IMG/VR virus record: IMGVR_UViG_3300020171_002230
Coordinates: 1 to 25,288 of that record
Strand: one strand, 5' to 3'
DNA length: 25,288 nt
From: a virus
Below are positions 15,047-22,798 of this stretch, one piece after another. Under the pieces are notes generated by a model. The model searched no databases. It was given only the letters and a program-made list of their open reading frames with translations, and was not told the origin of the DNA. Every line of letters begins with the position of its first letter. Positions within the stretch are counted from its first letter, which is position 1. The position numbers and the translations under genes are program-made.

Positions 15047-15441
15047 CCACAATCACCCTGACCGACAGTACTACCACCATCACCCTGCCCGATGACACTT
15101 TATGGCGGGATGAGCTGGACTGGAGCCCGGTGGATCAATCCATCGAATATATGCTGTCCGGGGCGCTGGATATTCAAGGCGGTACCCGGCTGGCCGGTCG
15201 ACCGATTACCCTGGGCGGCGATGAATCATCCAGTTGGCTGGCTCGGGTCACCATCCTGGCCCTGATGACTTGGGCCGGGATTGCCGGTCAGAGTTTGACT
15301 CTGGATTACCATGGTCGGATCTTCACCGTCATGTTCCGCCACCAGGACGCCCCGGCTGTTGATGCCAAGGCCGTGCTCGAGCAGGTGCCGCCGGCGGATG
15401 AGGACTGGTACTGGTTTACTATAAAATTAATGGCAGTCTAA
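15043..15441 (+). CDS. Tail protein following the tape measure
   Basis: A 132-aa, strand-rich protein overlapping the tape-measure stop by four bases. N-terminal TITLTDSTTTITLPDDTLWR suggests beta hairpins, followed by a helix-containing middle and the aromatic C-terminus DEDWYWFTIKLMAV. In long-tailed phages the gene just after the tape measure encodes a small distal-tail or tip-initiator protein; this one could fill that role in the D3112/B3-like layout. I recognise no specific family motif. The next gene is separated by repeat R4. Confidence 0.65.
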   Translation: MTTITLTDSTTTITLPDDTLWRDELDWSPVDQSIEYMLSGALDIQGGTRLAGRPITLGGDESSSWLARVTILALMTWAGIAGQSLTLDYHGRIFTVMFRHQDAPAVDAKAVLEQVPPADEDWYWFTIKLMAV

Positions 15442-15445
15442 ATTA

Positions 15446-15520
15446 AATTACGAATTACAAATTACGAATTACGAGGTCGTTTCCTTTAATTCGTAATTCG
15501 TAATTCTCAATTCGTAATTC
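15446..15520 (+). repeat. Heptamer palindromic repeat R4
   Basis: The left arm (15446-15474) has GAATTAC units, with one variant CAAATTAC; the spacer is GGTCGTTTCCTTT; the right arm (15488-15520) has the reverse complement. The stem AATTACGAATTACGA pairs with TCGTAATTCGTAATT, giving a long hairpin. It is followed by CAGCGAACAAAGAGAGCGACA, almost the same leader as after R5. Confidence 0.92.
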
Positions 15521-15542
15521 AGCGAACAAAGAGAGCGACACA

Positions 15543-18500
15543 ATGCCAGTAACAACCGATGATATAAAGATCCGCGCCAGTCAGCGACTCACCGATGAGA
15601 CGGACGGTGGCGGCTTCATGACCGCAACCGAGATCGTGGATGGGGCGATCAACAACCTGCATGACGATATCAGCCGTCTCGACCGGACCATTGGCCGGGT
15701 CTCGCTGCGCAAATTCTTCGTGCATGTCGACACCGCCGATACTGACGCCTATTACGGGGCGCACGTGATAGTCAGCGAGCGCACCGCCGATCCGGGTGTC
15801 AGTGTGGTCTTGATTGCCTCCGAGTCGGATGCGGAAGACCGGGCCGGGGCGGTGAATAGATTAGAAAGCTATGTAGCGCGAGGCCCCAAGTATCAGGGAT
15901 GGCTGTGGGGAGACCAACTGGCAGGCAGTCGGGCCATCCTCCTGTTTCAAAAACGGGGACTGGCCGTGCCGAAGGTCGGATCAGTGTTCTTTTTCATCAA
16001 AGACGAAGGCCTGGCCGGCGAGGTGTCGCAATATGTGCGGGTATCAAAGGTCGAGAGCAGCGAACAGGAGTTTACGACCACCGCCTCATCAACTGAATAC
16101 GGCGAGATAGCTCAGTCGTTTAATCGCACCGTGGTGACCATGACTATCTCAGATCCGCTGCGCTATACCTTCCCCGGGATTGCCATTACCACCAACGACG
16201 CGGTCACCGGCGGGGATATCTACACCACCGTGGTGGCGGATTCCGCCAAATACTACGGGGCCATGCCGGTCACCGAGGCGATCCCCAACAGCGCCGTGGT
16301 GCTAAACGTGGAGAGTATTTATGCCCAGATAGTGCCGACCTCGCAAGGCGAAGCGCCCATGGTTGACCTCTCCGTTGGTGAGGCCGGACCGGTGATCGGC
16401 AGCGGAATAGCGCGCGCCATTACTGTGCCGAGTTTCCCGATGAGCAGCGGCTGTACCCTCTATTTCGGCATGGGTTTGAAGCCCGGTTCCCTCGCGGTGG
16501 ACCACAACGGCCACACCTACACCGACACCGGCGGGGCTGGCATCATCTACGAGGGAGCCACCCAGATGGGCACAGTGGATTATTCCACCGGCCATATCTC
16601 CTTTGCCGGGGTGGCCAGCGCCACCGCTACCGCTACCGTTACCGCCATCGCCGGGGCCGAATCCCCCCGAGTCAATGACACCTTCATTATCCCGGTGGAG
16701 CTGAGTAACCGGGGGTATAATTTTACCGCTCTCCTCAACCCGCTGCCGTCCCCCGGAACGCTGGTGGTTGACTACATGGCCCAGGGCGAATGGTATCGTC
16801 TGCGCGAAAGAGCAGGCAATCTGGTGCCTGATATCGCCGCCACCGGGACGGGCACGGTAAACCTGGCCACCGGCTCAGTTATACTGACCTGCGCCGCCCT
16901 GCCGGATGTCGGCAGCGGGATCCTGTTCTCCTGGGGATCGCCCCTGGAGCTGGTCGATTTGGCAGGCTCGGTCACCATTGACGCCGCCCAGATCGATCAC
17001 ACCGTCGCCGAGGCCCCGGTCAAGCCGGGATCGCTGACTATCTCCTGGATGTCCGGCGGCAGCACCGTCACCGCCACCGATAACGGCTCCGGATTTCTGA
17101 CCGGGGCCGCCACCGGAACCATCAACTATGCCACCGGTCGCATGCTGTTCGAACCAACCCTGCTACCCTCTCCCCAGACCACCTACGAGCTCAATTACCA
17201 CAAATACCCCTGGCTCACTGAGGCGATGGCGATAACCACCACGGCGGGGATCGCCACCGCCACCCTGAGCCAGGCACCCCTTAAGCCGGGGACGCTGGAT
17301 TTGCGGGTGATGGTGGGGTTTGCTGCCGGTTTCGGTCATATCTACGAGTTGCGCGACGACGGCGCAGGCGGCCTGAGCGCCGGGGGATTCAGCGGCATTC
17401 TAGCCATGAGCAGCTCAGGATCGTCCGGAGGGATGACCTACGGCTGGGACTTTGAGGTAACGCCCTCGCTGACGACCTCCACCAGCTCAACCATTGTAGA
17501 GGTGAGCGGGGTAACCGGCTCGATAGATTACCTCACCGGGGAAATATCGCTGAACGTCGGGGCCATCAGCGGTACCAAATCAGCGATCAGCGAGACCTAC
17601 ACTGTAGCGGAATATAACTCGGCATCCGCGACTCACTCCGCGCCGATCACCAGCTATACGCAGACTATCACCGCTATATCCGGTGGGACGACCTCCGAGC
17701 TGATCTCCACCTATACCCTGAGCGCCGCCGCCGAAGTAGCGGCCACCGAGACCACGCCGGTCAAGCCGGTGATCATCGACCTTACCCGTGATATCAGCGG
17801 CAAAGTTCTGGTGCCGAGCTCGGTGGCGTTTCTGCTCGATGGCGTGCGCCATGTTGACCGGTTGGGTCGGGTGTACAGAATAGCGTCCATGATTACCGGC
17901 ATGGCCGTTGACGTGGGGACGATCAACTATACCACCGGCGAGGTGATCCTGGATCTGTACGAGGGCGGGTCTACCGCCATTGAAGTCACCTCCATGCTGG
18001 GCCGCTTCGGCCATCAGTTCATGTCCGGCTGCACATTCCGCACGCCGGGCGCGCCGATCAGGCCGGGCTCCATCCAGATTCAGGGGGTTGCCAATGATGG
18101 CCGGGCGATTTCCGGGACATCGGGATTTGATGGGACGATCTCCGGCCAGCTCTGCCGGGGGTTGGCCAATTTTGAGACGGGGGTGGTGTCGGTGGAATTC
18201 GGCGAGCTGGTGGACGCTATCGGTAACGAGGGTGAGTCATGGTACGATATTGACCTGGTCGATATCGATGGCCAAATATTCAAGCCGGTGCCTGCTTTTT
18301 GCGAGACGCTGACCTATGCCTGCGTTGTTTATTCCTTTATTCCGCTCGACGCTGAGCTGTTAGGCATCGATCCGGTGCGGCTGCCGGTGGATGGCCGGGT
18401 TCCGATCTGTCGGAGCGGTGATGTGGCCGTGGTACACAATACTCAAGCGCTGACCCTGTCGCCGGATCCAACGGCGGGTTATGTCTACACCCTGCCCCGC

Positions 18501-19223
18501 GCCGCTGATTCGGTGGAGATCTATGACAGCAGCGCCGGTATTCCGCTGCGCGTCCCTACCACCATGTACGCCCACGAGGAGGGCGGGACCACCATCACCA
18601 TCGACCTGGTGAACAGCGACTTCACCGGCTATATCATGCCGCTGGTGGCCATGCACAAGATTGAGGACATGGTGCTGGTGTCGGCCACCCAGATCAACGG
18701 TCAGATCAATTTGAGTAGGGGGGTGACCAAGGACTACCCGGTAGCGGGGACACTGGTCAGCTCGGCCCTGCTCTTCGGCGATCTGCGCGCGCGGGCATAC
18801 GGGTTGTTCGATCAAAAAACATGGACGAATGTCTTTTCCGACGATCTGATCGGCGATCCGGCCACCGCCACCTATAACGAGATTGATTATCCGCTGACGG
18901 TGACCAATCGGGGTTGCGTGACTGAGCGCTGGGCGCAGGTTTTTGACAGCCCCGATCATTTCTATTTGATCGGCGAGAAGCGCGGCATTGTGGCCTCAGG
19001 CTATATCACCCAGGATTTCAGCCCGATCAACCAGGCCACCGGCAATGCCTATTTTTTCCAGGATTATCGCGGTTTCGGTTCAGGATACGTGGCGGGAAAC
19101 GTCAACCGTTTTAACACCACCGGAGCCGCTCCTGGTGCCTGGTCGGTGCGTACCACACTGCAGGGTCCGGAGACCGAGCCGGAAGATCATTTCACCATCC
19201 AGCCGCGGGGTGATGCGAGATAA
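15543..19223 (+). CDS. Large tail protein with six internal beta repeats
   Basis: This 1226-aa protein is the largest gene here. The N-terminal about 280 residues form one domain (ITASQR-like start region, then LRKFFVHVDTADTDAYYGAH). From about residue 310 to 890 there are six diverged units, each with a KPGSL-type strand and a GTINYATG-type hairpin: GTVDYSTGHISF (near 16568), GTVNLATGSVIL (16852), GTINYATGRMLF (17115), GSIDYLTGEISL (17516), GTINYTTGEVIL (17915) and GLANFETGVVSV (18157). The last about 330 residues form a distinct domain ending WAQVFDSPDHFYLIGEKRG and GNVNRFNTTGAAPGAW. The family is a virion structural protein of transposable siphophages; a central tail fibre or tip scaffold is likely. 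Enzymatic motifs are absent. A frameshift or break is not seen. Confidence 0.75.
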   Translation: MPVTTDDIKIRASQRLTDETDGGGFMTATEIVDGAINNLHDDISRLDRTIGRVSLRKFFVHVDTADTDAYYGAHVIVSERTADPGVSVVLIASESDAEDRAGAVNRLESYVARGPKYQGWLWGDQLAGSRAILLFQKRGLAVPKVGSVFFFIKDEGLAGEVSQYVRVSKVESSEQEFTTTASSTEYGEIAQSFNRTVVTMTISDPLRYTFPGIAITTNDAVTGGDIYTTVVADSAKYYGAMPVTEAIPNSAVVLNVESIYAQIVPTSQGEAPMVDLSVGEAGPVIGSGIARAITVPSFPMSSGCTLYFGMGLKPGSLAVDHNGHTYTDTGGAGIIYEGATQMGTVDYSTGHISFAGVASATATATVTAIAGAESPRVNDTFIIPVELSNRGYNFTALLNPLPSPGTLVVDYMAQGEWYRLRERAGNLVPDIAATGTGTVNLATGSVILTCAALPDVGSGILFSWGSPLELVDLAGSVTIDAAQIDHTVAEAPVKPGSLTISWMSGGSTVTATDNGSGFLTGAATGTINYATGRMLFEPTLLPSPQTTYELNYHKYPWLTEAMAITTTAGIATATLSQAPLKPGTLDLRVMVGFAAGFGHIYELRDDGAGGLSAGGFSGILAMSSSGSSGGMTYGWDFEVTPSLTTSTSSTIVEVSGVTGSIDYLTGEISLNVGAISGTKSAISETYTVAEYNSASATHSAPITSYTQTITAISGGTTSELISTYTLSAAAEVAATETTPVKPVIIDLTRDISGKVLVPSSVAFLLDGVRHVDRLGRVYRIASMITGMAVDVGTINYTTGEVILDLYEGGSTAIEVTSMLGRFGHQFMSGCTFRTPGAPIRPGSIQIQGVANDGRAISGTSGFDGTISGQLCRGLANFETGVVSVEFGELVDAIGNEGESWYDIDLVDIDGQIFKPVPAFCETLTYACVVYSFIPLDAELLGIDPVRLPVDGRVPICRSGDVAVVHNTQALTLSPDPTAGYVYTLPRAADSVEIYDSSAGIPLRVPTTMYAHEEGGTTITIDLVNSDFTGYIMPLVAMHKIEDMVLVSATQINGQINLSRGVTKDYPVAGTLVSSALLFGDLRARAYGLFDQKTWTNVFSDDLIGDPATATYNEIDYPLTVTNRGCVTERWAQVFDSPDHFYLIGEKRGIVASGYITQDFSPINQATGNAYFFQDYRGFGSGYVAGNVNRFNTTGAAPGAWSVRTTLQGPETEPEDHFTIQPRGDAR

Positions 19224-19227
19224 AGAC

Positions 19228-19301
19228 AATTACGAATTACGAATTACGAATTACGAGGTTTTGCCTTTAATTCGTAATTCGTAATTCAAAATTCGTAATT
19301 C
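19228..19301 (+). repeat. Heptamer palindromic repeat R5
   Basis: The most perfect copy: four GAATTAC units in the left arm (19228-19256), spacer GGTTTTGCCTTT, and right arm 19269-19301, reverse-complementary to it. It is followed by CAGCGAACGAAGAGAGCGAC, which is also the leader and weak ribosome site of the next gene. Confidence 0.93.
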
Positions 19302-19320
19302 AGCGAACGAAGAGAGCGAC

Positions 19321-20283
19321 ATGATACCAATAGTTTACCGATGGGACGATTCCAACGCGCCGGTGGCGAGGGGCGAGAGACGCAGCTTATGCGATATTTT
19401 ATACGCCTGCCTGGTCACCGGCTACGGCACCAAACTCCCGGCGGGCTGGACGCGGGAATATGTCAATGCCACCTTTGACAAGGCAGCGTTCCGCAACAAT
19501 CCAGATACGGGCACGGGGTTTTATCTGCAGGTTGATGGGGCCGGGGCGACGTATGCCTATCAATCCAAAATAATGGGCTACGAGGTGATGACCAATGTTG
19601 ATGCCGGGCTGTTTCCTTTTTCGTCAACAGCTCTAGGTGAGTGGTATATATCGAACGCCGCAGGCACTACGGCGCGGCCGTGGGTGCTTGTAGCTGATGA
19701 AAGGGCTTTTTATTTTACCTGTTGGAGGTTTGCGTCTGCTGCCGTAACTCCAACTAACGCAGATATAAATAAAAATGAGATTTTTTTTGGCGACATAATC
19801 AAGTGGTCTCCGGATGATAACTACGCCTGTTTGCTCAACGCAGGTGTTTCTCTTAACACTTATGGGCTTGGATTGGATATTTCATTAAGAATTCAGTCAA
19901 CGTCGTCAGGAAACGGAACCATCAAAATGCCCAGAAAGGCTAATGGCTCACCAGGATCAATAGTGCCTGCGATTATTTGCGGTGGAGGACCTGGAGCAGA
20001 AGGAAACGTAAGTACAAATAACATAAACACGCCAGGTGTAGTAGGCATGCCTTTTGTTAATGGCGATCCTATTTTAATATCTCGGCCCTATATTAACGAT
20101 AGCGCGGCCTATACATTAAGAGGCTGGCTCCCAGGGTTTTATTATCCATGCCACAACTCGGCATCATTCCAGCAGCTATCTACCCAAACAGTCGATGGGA
20201 AGAGTTATCTTGTTATAAATGGATATCTTAATGCCGGATATGTCGGCGGCTATTTCATCTCGCTCGATGACTGGAGGGCATGA
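19321..20283 (+). CDS. Tail structural protein of the 'VYRWDDSNAP' phage family
   Basis: This 320-aa protein has a conserved N-terminal two-fifths that recurs in many phage tail modules: IVYRWDDSNAPVARGERRSL, then LCDILYACLVTGYGTKLPAG, GWTREYVNATFDKAAFRNN, IMGYEVMTNVDAGLFPF and PWVLVADERAFYF. The family has no assigned activity that I know of. From about residue 130 onward the DNA is clearly AT-richer, and the sequence (Gly/Asn/Ser-rich, with IIKWSPDDNYACLLNAG and GGGPGAEGN) departs from the rest of the tail genes. This suggests a swapped or fast-evolving outer domain, possibly a surface or receptor-contact part. The start follows R5 and overlaps nothing; the stop overlaps the next gene. Confidence 0.7.
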   Translation: MIPIVYRWDDSNAPVARGERRSLCDILYACLVTGYGTKLPAGWTREYVNATFDKAAFRNNPDTGTGFYLQVDGAGATYAYQSKIMGYEVMTNVDAGLFPFSSTALGEWYISNAAGTTARPWVLVADERAFYFTCWRFASAAVTPTNADINKNEIFFGDIIKWSPDDNYACLLNAGVSLNTYGLGLDISLRIQSTSSGNGTIKMPRKANGSPGSIVPAIICGGGPGAEGNVSTNNINTPGVVGMPFVNGDPILISRPYINDSAAYTLRGWLPGFYYPCHNSASFQQLSTQTVDGKSYLVINGYLNAGYVGGYFISLDDWRA

Positions 20284-20579
20284 TGCTCTTTGATTTTATC
20301 CGCTCAGGGGCTCCACCCTTCAGAACCGACCGACACCGCCTGGCGGGAATCTGCATGGTTGACGGTGTGCCCGGAAAAAAACTGGTCTGCGTGCTGCTGC
20401 GCGACTCGTGGACGCTGGTAGCTGCGAAATACAGCGACCCGGTTACCGGGGCCTTCGAGTTCCTCGGCCTGCCCGAATACCCTCTGGCCTCCCTGCTGGT
20501 GGTGGGGCTGGATGAGCTGGGCGGGCAGGACTATAACGCCGCACCGGCTGATTTTATCAGCCAGGTAACGGGGGCTTGA
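20280..20579 (+). CDS. Small transthyretin-like beta-sandwich tail protein
   Basis: A 99-aa protein between two tail-tip genes, starting at ATGATG (20280 or 20283) after GGAGG. It reads as a small seven-strand sandwich: HRLAGICMVDGVPGKKLVCVL, then DPVTGAFEFLGLPEYPLASL and a conserved D-YNAAPAD end. The pattern of an altered-property strand followed by TGxFxFxxLP and Y/NAxxxD is found in small phage tail proteins related to carboxypeptidase-regulatory or transthyretin-like domains. The likely role is a structural or adhesion accessory at the tail tip; it has no catalytic residues. Confidence 0.68.
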   Translation: MMLFDFIRSGAPPFRTDRHRLAGICMVDGVPGKKLVCVLLRDSWTLVAAKYSDPVTGAFEFLGLPEYPLASLLVVGLDELGGQDYNAAPADFISQVTGA

Positions 20580-20580
20580 T

Positions 20581-22404
20581 GTGGTCTATATCCCGCCTGC
20601 CGGTGATGCCCTTCAGCTGGATTTCACCGGCGGCTATACGCCTCCGGCCGGGGATGGGATTATCCTCTCTTTCGGCATCCAGGCAGAGCCCCTGCCTCTG
20701 CCTGCCTACGGCGGAGCCAAGCGGATCGCCTGGGGCAAGCTGCGCCGGGTTGATCGCGGCTGCGCCATCCCCTGGAAGGGCATGGACCGGACTGATCGCA
20801 GCCTGCGCTCCAACTTTGCGGCGGTGGCTGCGCACCTGCAGAAGGAGGTGCGCGCACCCTGGAGCGAGACGACCAAGACGGACAGGCTGCCTGTCTCCAT
20901 GGCCTGGCAATCCGGCGCGGCTGCGGATCATACCCGCCGTCTGCCCTGGGTTAACCCGGCTGCTTGCCAACGGACGGTGGGAATGGCCTGGGGAGCTTTT
21001 GACCGCCATGACCGGCGCGTGGTGGTGCCGTTTATCAACCGTTGCCGCCCGCTTGATCCGCAGCATCGGCTGGCCTGGGAGGGCATGGTGGTACGGGACA
21101 CCCGGCATGTGGTCCCCTGGATCAACAGCCTGCCGCGCTGGGATAAACTGCAGCGGGTCTACTGGGGCCGGGAACTGTACGAGCGCATCTGTCTGCGCGG
21201 CTATGAGCCGCCTGCCGGGGATGCCATCGTGCTCCATATGGACACCAATATCTCGCAGGTTAATGACGGGGCCGATATTCGCCTCTACTTTGACCGGATG
21301 TCCTATGATCTGCGCTGTAAACAGCGGGAGCCCGGCGGCTGGCGTGATCAGTATATTTATCTCCCGCCGGTCACCTGGCCGCGTGCGGCAAAACTGGAGG
21401 TGCTGTACACCATGAACTCGGCTCTGCTCACCCGCGTCAGCGACCGTGCCCCGGTGGAATTCCACAGGGTTGAGGTGGCGGCGGATATTGACTCCTGGTG
21501 CTGGAGCTTTTCCGCCAGGGTGCCGGAGGCGAGTCTTGCCCTGGTCATGCCGCTGGCCGAGCCGGTGGAGGTGGAGGTCGAGATCAACGGCTTTCAGTGG
21601 GTGGTGCTGGTGGAGAGTTGGAGCGAATCGGCATCGTTCGGCAAACGGGAATATCAGCTCCGGGGACGGTCCGTTTCGTCGGTGCTGGCTGACCCTTACG
21701 CTGTACTGCAATCCGGGAGCAACACCCTGGCCGCCAATGCCCGGCAGCTGGCCGAAGAACAGTTGCTCTATACCGGCTGGACCATTAACTGGGGCGTGGT
21801 GGATTGGCTGGTGAGCTCCGGGGCGCTGAGCTACAGCAACAGCTCACCGATCAAGACCATCCAACGGATTGTTGAGACCGCCGGGGGAAGGCTGCTCAGT
21901 AACCGCACCGCGAAAGAGCTGCTGGCCATCCCCCGCCTGCACTCCCTGCCGTGGACATGGGGAGCGGCCACCCCGGATCTCGGTATCTCTGATTATGTGG
22001 TGCGCAGACTGAGCCGGGACTACGTCAACAGTCCAGCTTTTAACGCGGTTTTTGTATCCGGAGAGGCCCAGGGCGTGCTGGCCAAGGTCTTCCGCACCGG
22101 CACCGCCGGCGATATTGTCGCCCCCATGGTCACCGACGCGCTGATCACCGCCACTGAGCCGGCCCGTGAACGAGGCAGGGAGATCATCGGACGGTCAGGC
22201 AAGTGGAGTAAAGAAGGCTTGGAGCTGCCGCTGACGGTCTCCGGTTCCTTGCCCGGACTGCTGGAGATCGGCCAACTGATTGAGATGTCCGAGCGGGGAA
22301 TAGATTGGCGGGGCCAGGTGGTAGGGGTGCGAGTGGCTGCTGATAGGAGCCTGGGCCTGAGAGTGTCACAAGATATCGACGTGGAGCGCTGGTATGGCGA
22401 TTAA
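20581..22404 (+). CDS. Tail tip/hub protein with PPAGD and Trp-Arg-Asp repeats
   Basis: This 607-aa protein starts at GTG (20581); the overlapping ATG at 20579 is in another frame. Residues 5-30 hold two copies of a PPAGD motif (PPAGDALQLDF, YTPPAGDGIILSF), with a third near residue 208 (PPAGDAIVLHM). Between them about 150 residues are low-complexity, with repeated Trp-x-x...D-R-x-x-x-x-P-W units such as RLAWEGMVVRDTRHVVPW. The second half (about 280-607) is a regular domain that looks like a tail hub: EFHRVEVAADIDSWCWSFSA, REYQLRGRSVSSVLADPYAV, then a helical part TIQRIVETAGGRLLSN. Hub proteins plug the tail end and carry fibres. The fold call is from pattern and position; other tip functions are possible. 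Confidence 0.75.
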   Translation: MVYIPPAGDALQLDFTGGYTPPAGDGIILSFGIQAEPLPLPAYGGAKRIAWGKLRRVDRGCAIPWKGMDRTDRSLRSNFAAVAAHLQKEVRAPWSETTKTDRLPVSMAWQSGAAADHTRRLPWVNPAACQRTVGMAWGAFDRHDRRVVVPFINRCRPLDPQHRLAWEGMVVRDTRHVVPWINSLPRWDKLQRVYWGRELYERICLRGYEPPAGDAIVLHMDTNISQVNDGADIRLYFDRMSYDLRCKQREPGGWRDQYIYLPPVTWPRAAKLEVLYTMNSALLTRVSDRAPVEFHRVEVAADIDSWCWSFSARVPEASLALVMPLAEPVEVEVEINGFQWVVLVESWSESASFGKREYQLRGRSVSSVLADPYAVLQSGSNTLAANARQLAEEQLLYTGWTINWGVVDWLVSSGALSYSNSSPIKTIQRIVETAGGRLLSNRTAKELLAIPRLHSLPWTWGAATPDLGISDYVVRRLSRDYVNSPAFNAVFVSGEAQGVLAKVFRTGTAGDIVAPMVTDALITATEPARERGREIIGRSGKWSKEGLELPLTVSGSLPGLLEIGQLIEMSERGIDWRGQVVGVRVAADRSLGLRVSQDIDVERWYGD

Positions 22405-22627
22405 CCTGTGGCGTAGATTCGAGAGCCTGATCAAACCGGCGGCGGAAGAGGTGGTGACTATAACCGCCATCCACGCCGACGGCACGGTGACCGCCACCAC
22501 GATGACAAATGGCGTCGTGCGCCTGCGCTGTGCGATTGAGTTGGTAGTTGGCGATAAAGCCTTTGCCGCTGATGGGGCTATTATCGGCAAGGCCCCGAGT
22601 TTAACCTATTACGAATTGGAGGTGTAA
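22394..22627 (+). CDS. Small tail-associated beta protein
   Basis: A 77-aa protein overlapping the hub gene by 11 bases. It starts INLWRRFESLIKP, then strands with a DGTVTATTMTNGVVRLRC segment, then GAIIGKAPSLTYYELEV. This layout, with an NLWRR-like start and G-x-I-x-G-x-AP-x-L end, is familiar from small proteins that follow hub genes in transposable siphophages. The function is unknown; it is most likely a virion or assembly component closing the tail operon. The following gene has a much better ribosome site and marks a change in base composition. Confidence 0.7.
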   Translation: MAINLWRRFESLIKPAAEEVVTITAIHADGTVTATTMTNGVVRLRCAIELVVGDKAFAADGAIIGKAPSLTYYELEV

Positions 22628-22630
22628 GAA

Positions 22631-22798
22631 ATGCCCCTGGCCTGTCTTGAAAAATGCCCGATGGCAAAATGTCGCAGATTTTTTCAGTGTGAAGAGCACT
22701 GGAACGGGGATGAATTGGAAGAGATGCAGCCGGATCCACCGGCCAAACGACCGGACTGGGTTGAACCTGAACTGGAAAACGATGAGGTGAAGAAATGA
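22631..22798 (+). CDS. Cys-rich 55-aa peptide
   Basis: This short gene starts at ATG 22631 behind GGAGGT (22618-22623) with a seven-base spacer, and its TGA overlaps the next ATG (ATGA, 22795-22798). It encodes 55 residues with four closely spaced cysteines (ACLEKCPMAKCRRFFQCEEH) in a CX3C-X4-C-X5-C pattern, then an acidic, Pro-rich tail. The cysteines suggest a metal site or disulphides. The ribosome site and coupling make it a real gene despite its size; I recognise no family. Confidence 0.68.
   Translation: MPLACLEKCPMAKCRRFFQCEEHWNGDELEEMQPDPPAKRPDWVEPELENDEVKK

Noticed and set aside
15446-19301. A CRISPR array was considered for the repeated AATTACG sequences
   Set aside because: The repeats are seven-base tandem units in palindromes with no regular unique spacers and no cas genes nearby.
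20557-21711. A 384-codon minus-strand open frame opposite the hub gene
   Set aside because: It is low-complexity, Pro/His/Arg-rich, has no recognisable motif and lies opposite a supported gene; it is a composition artefact.
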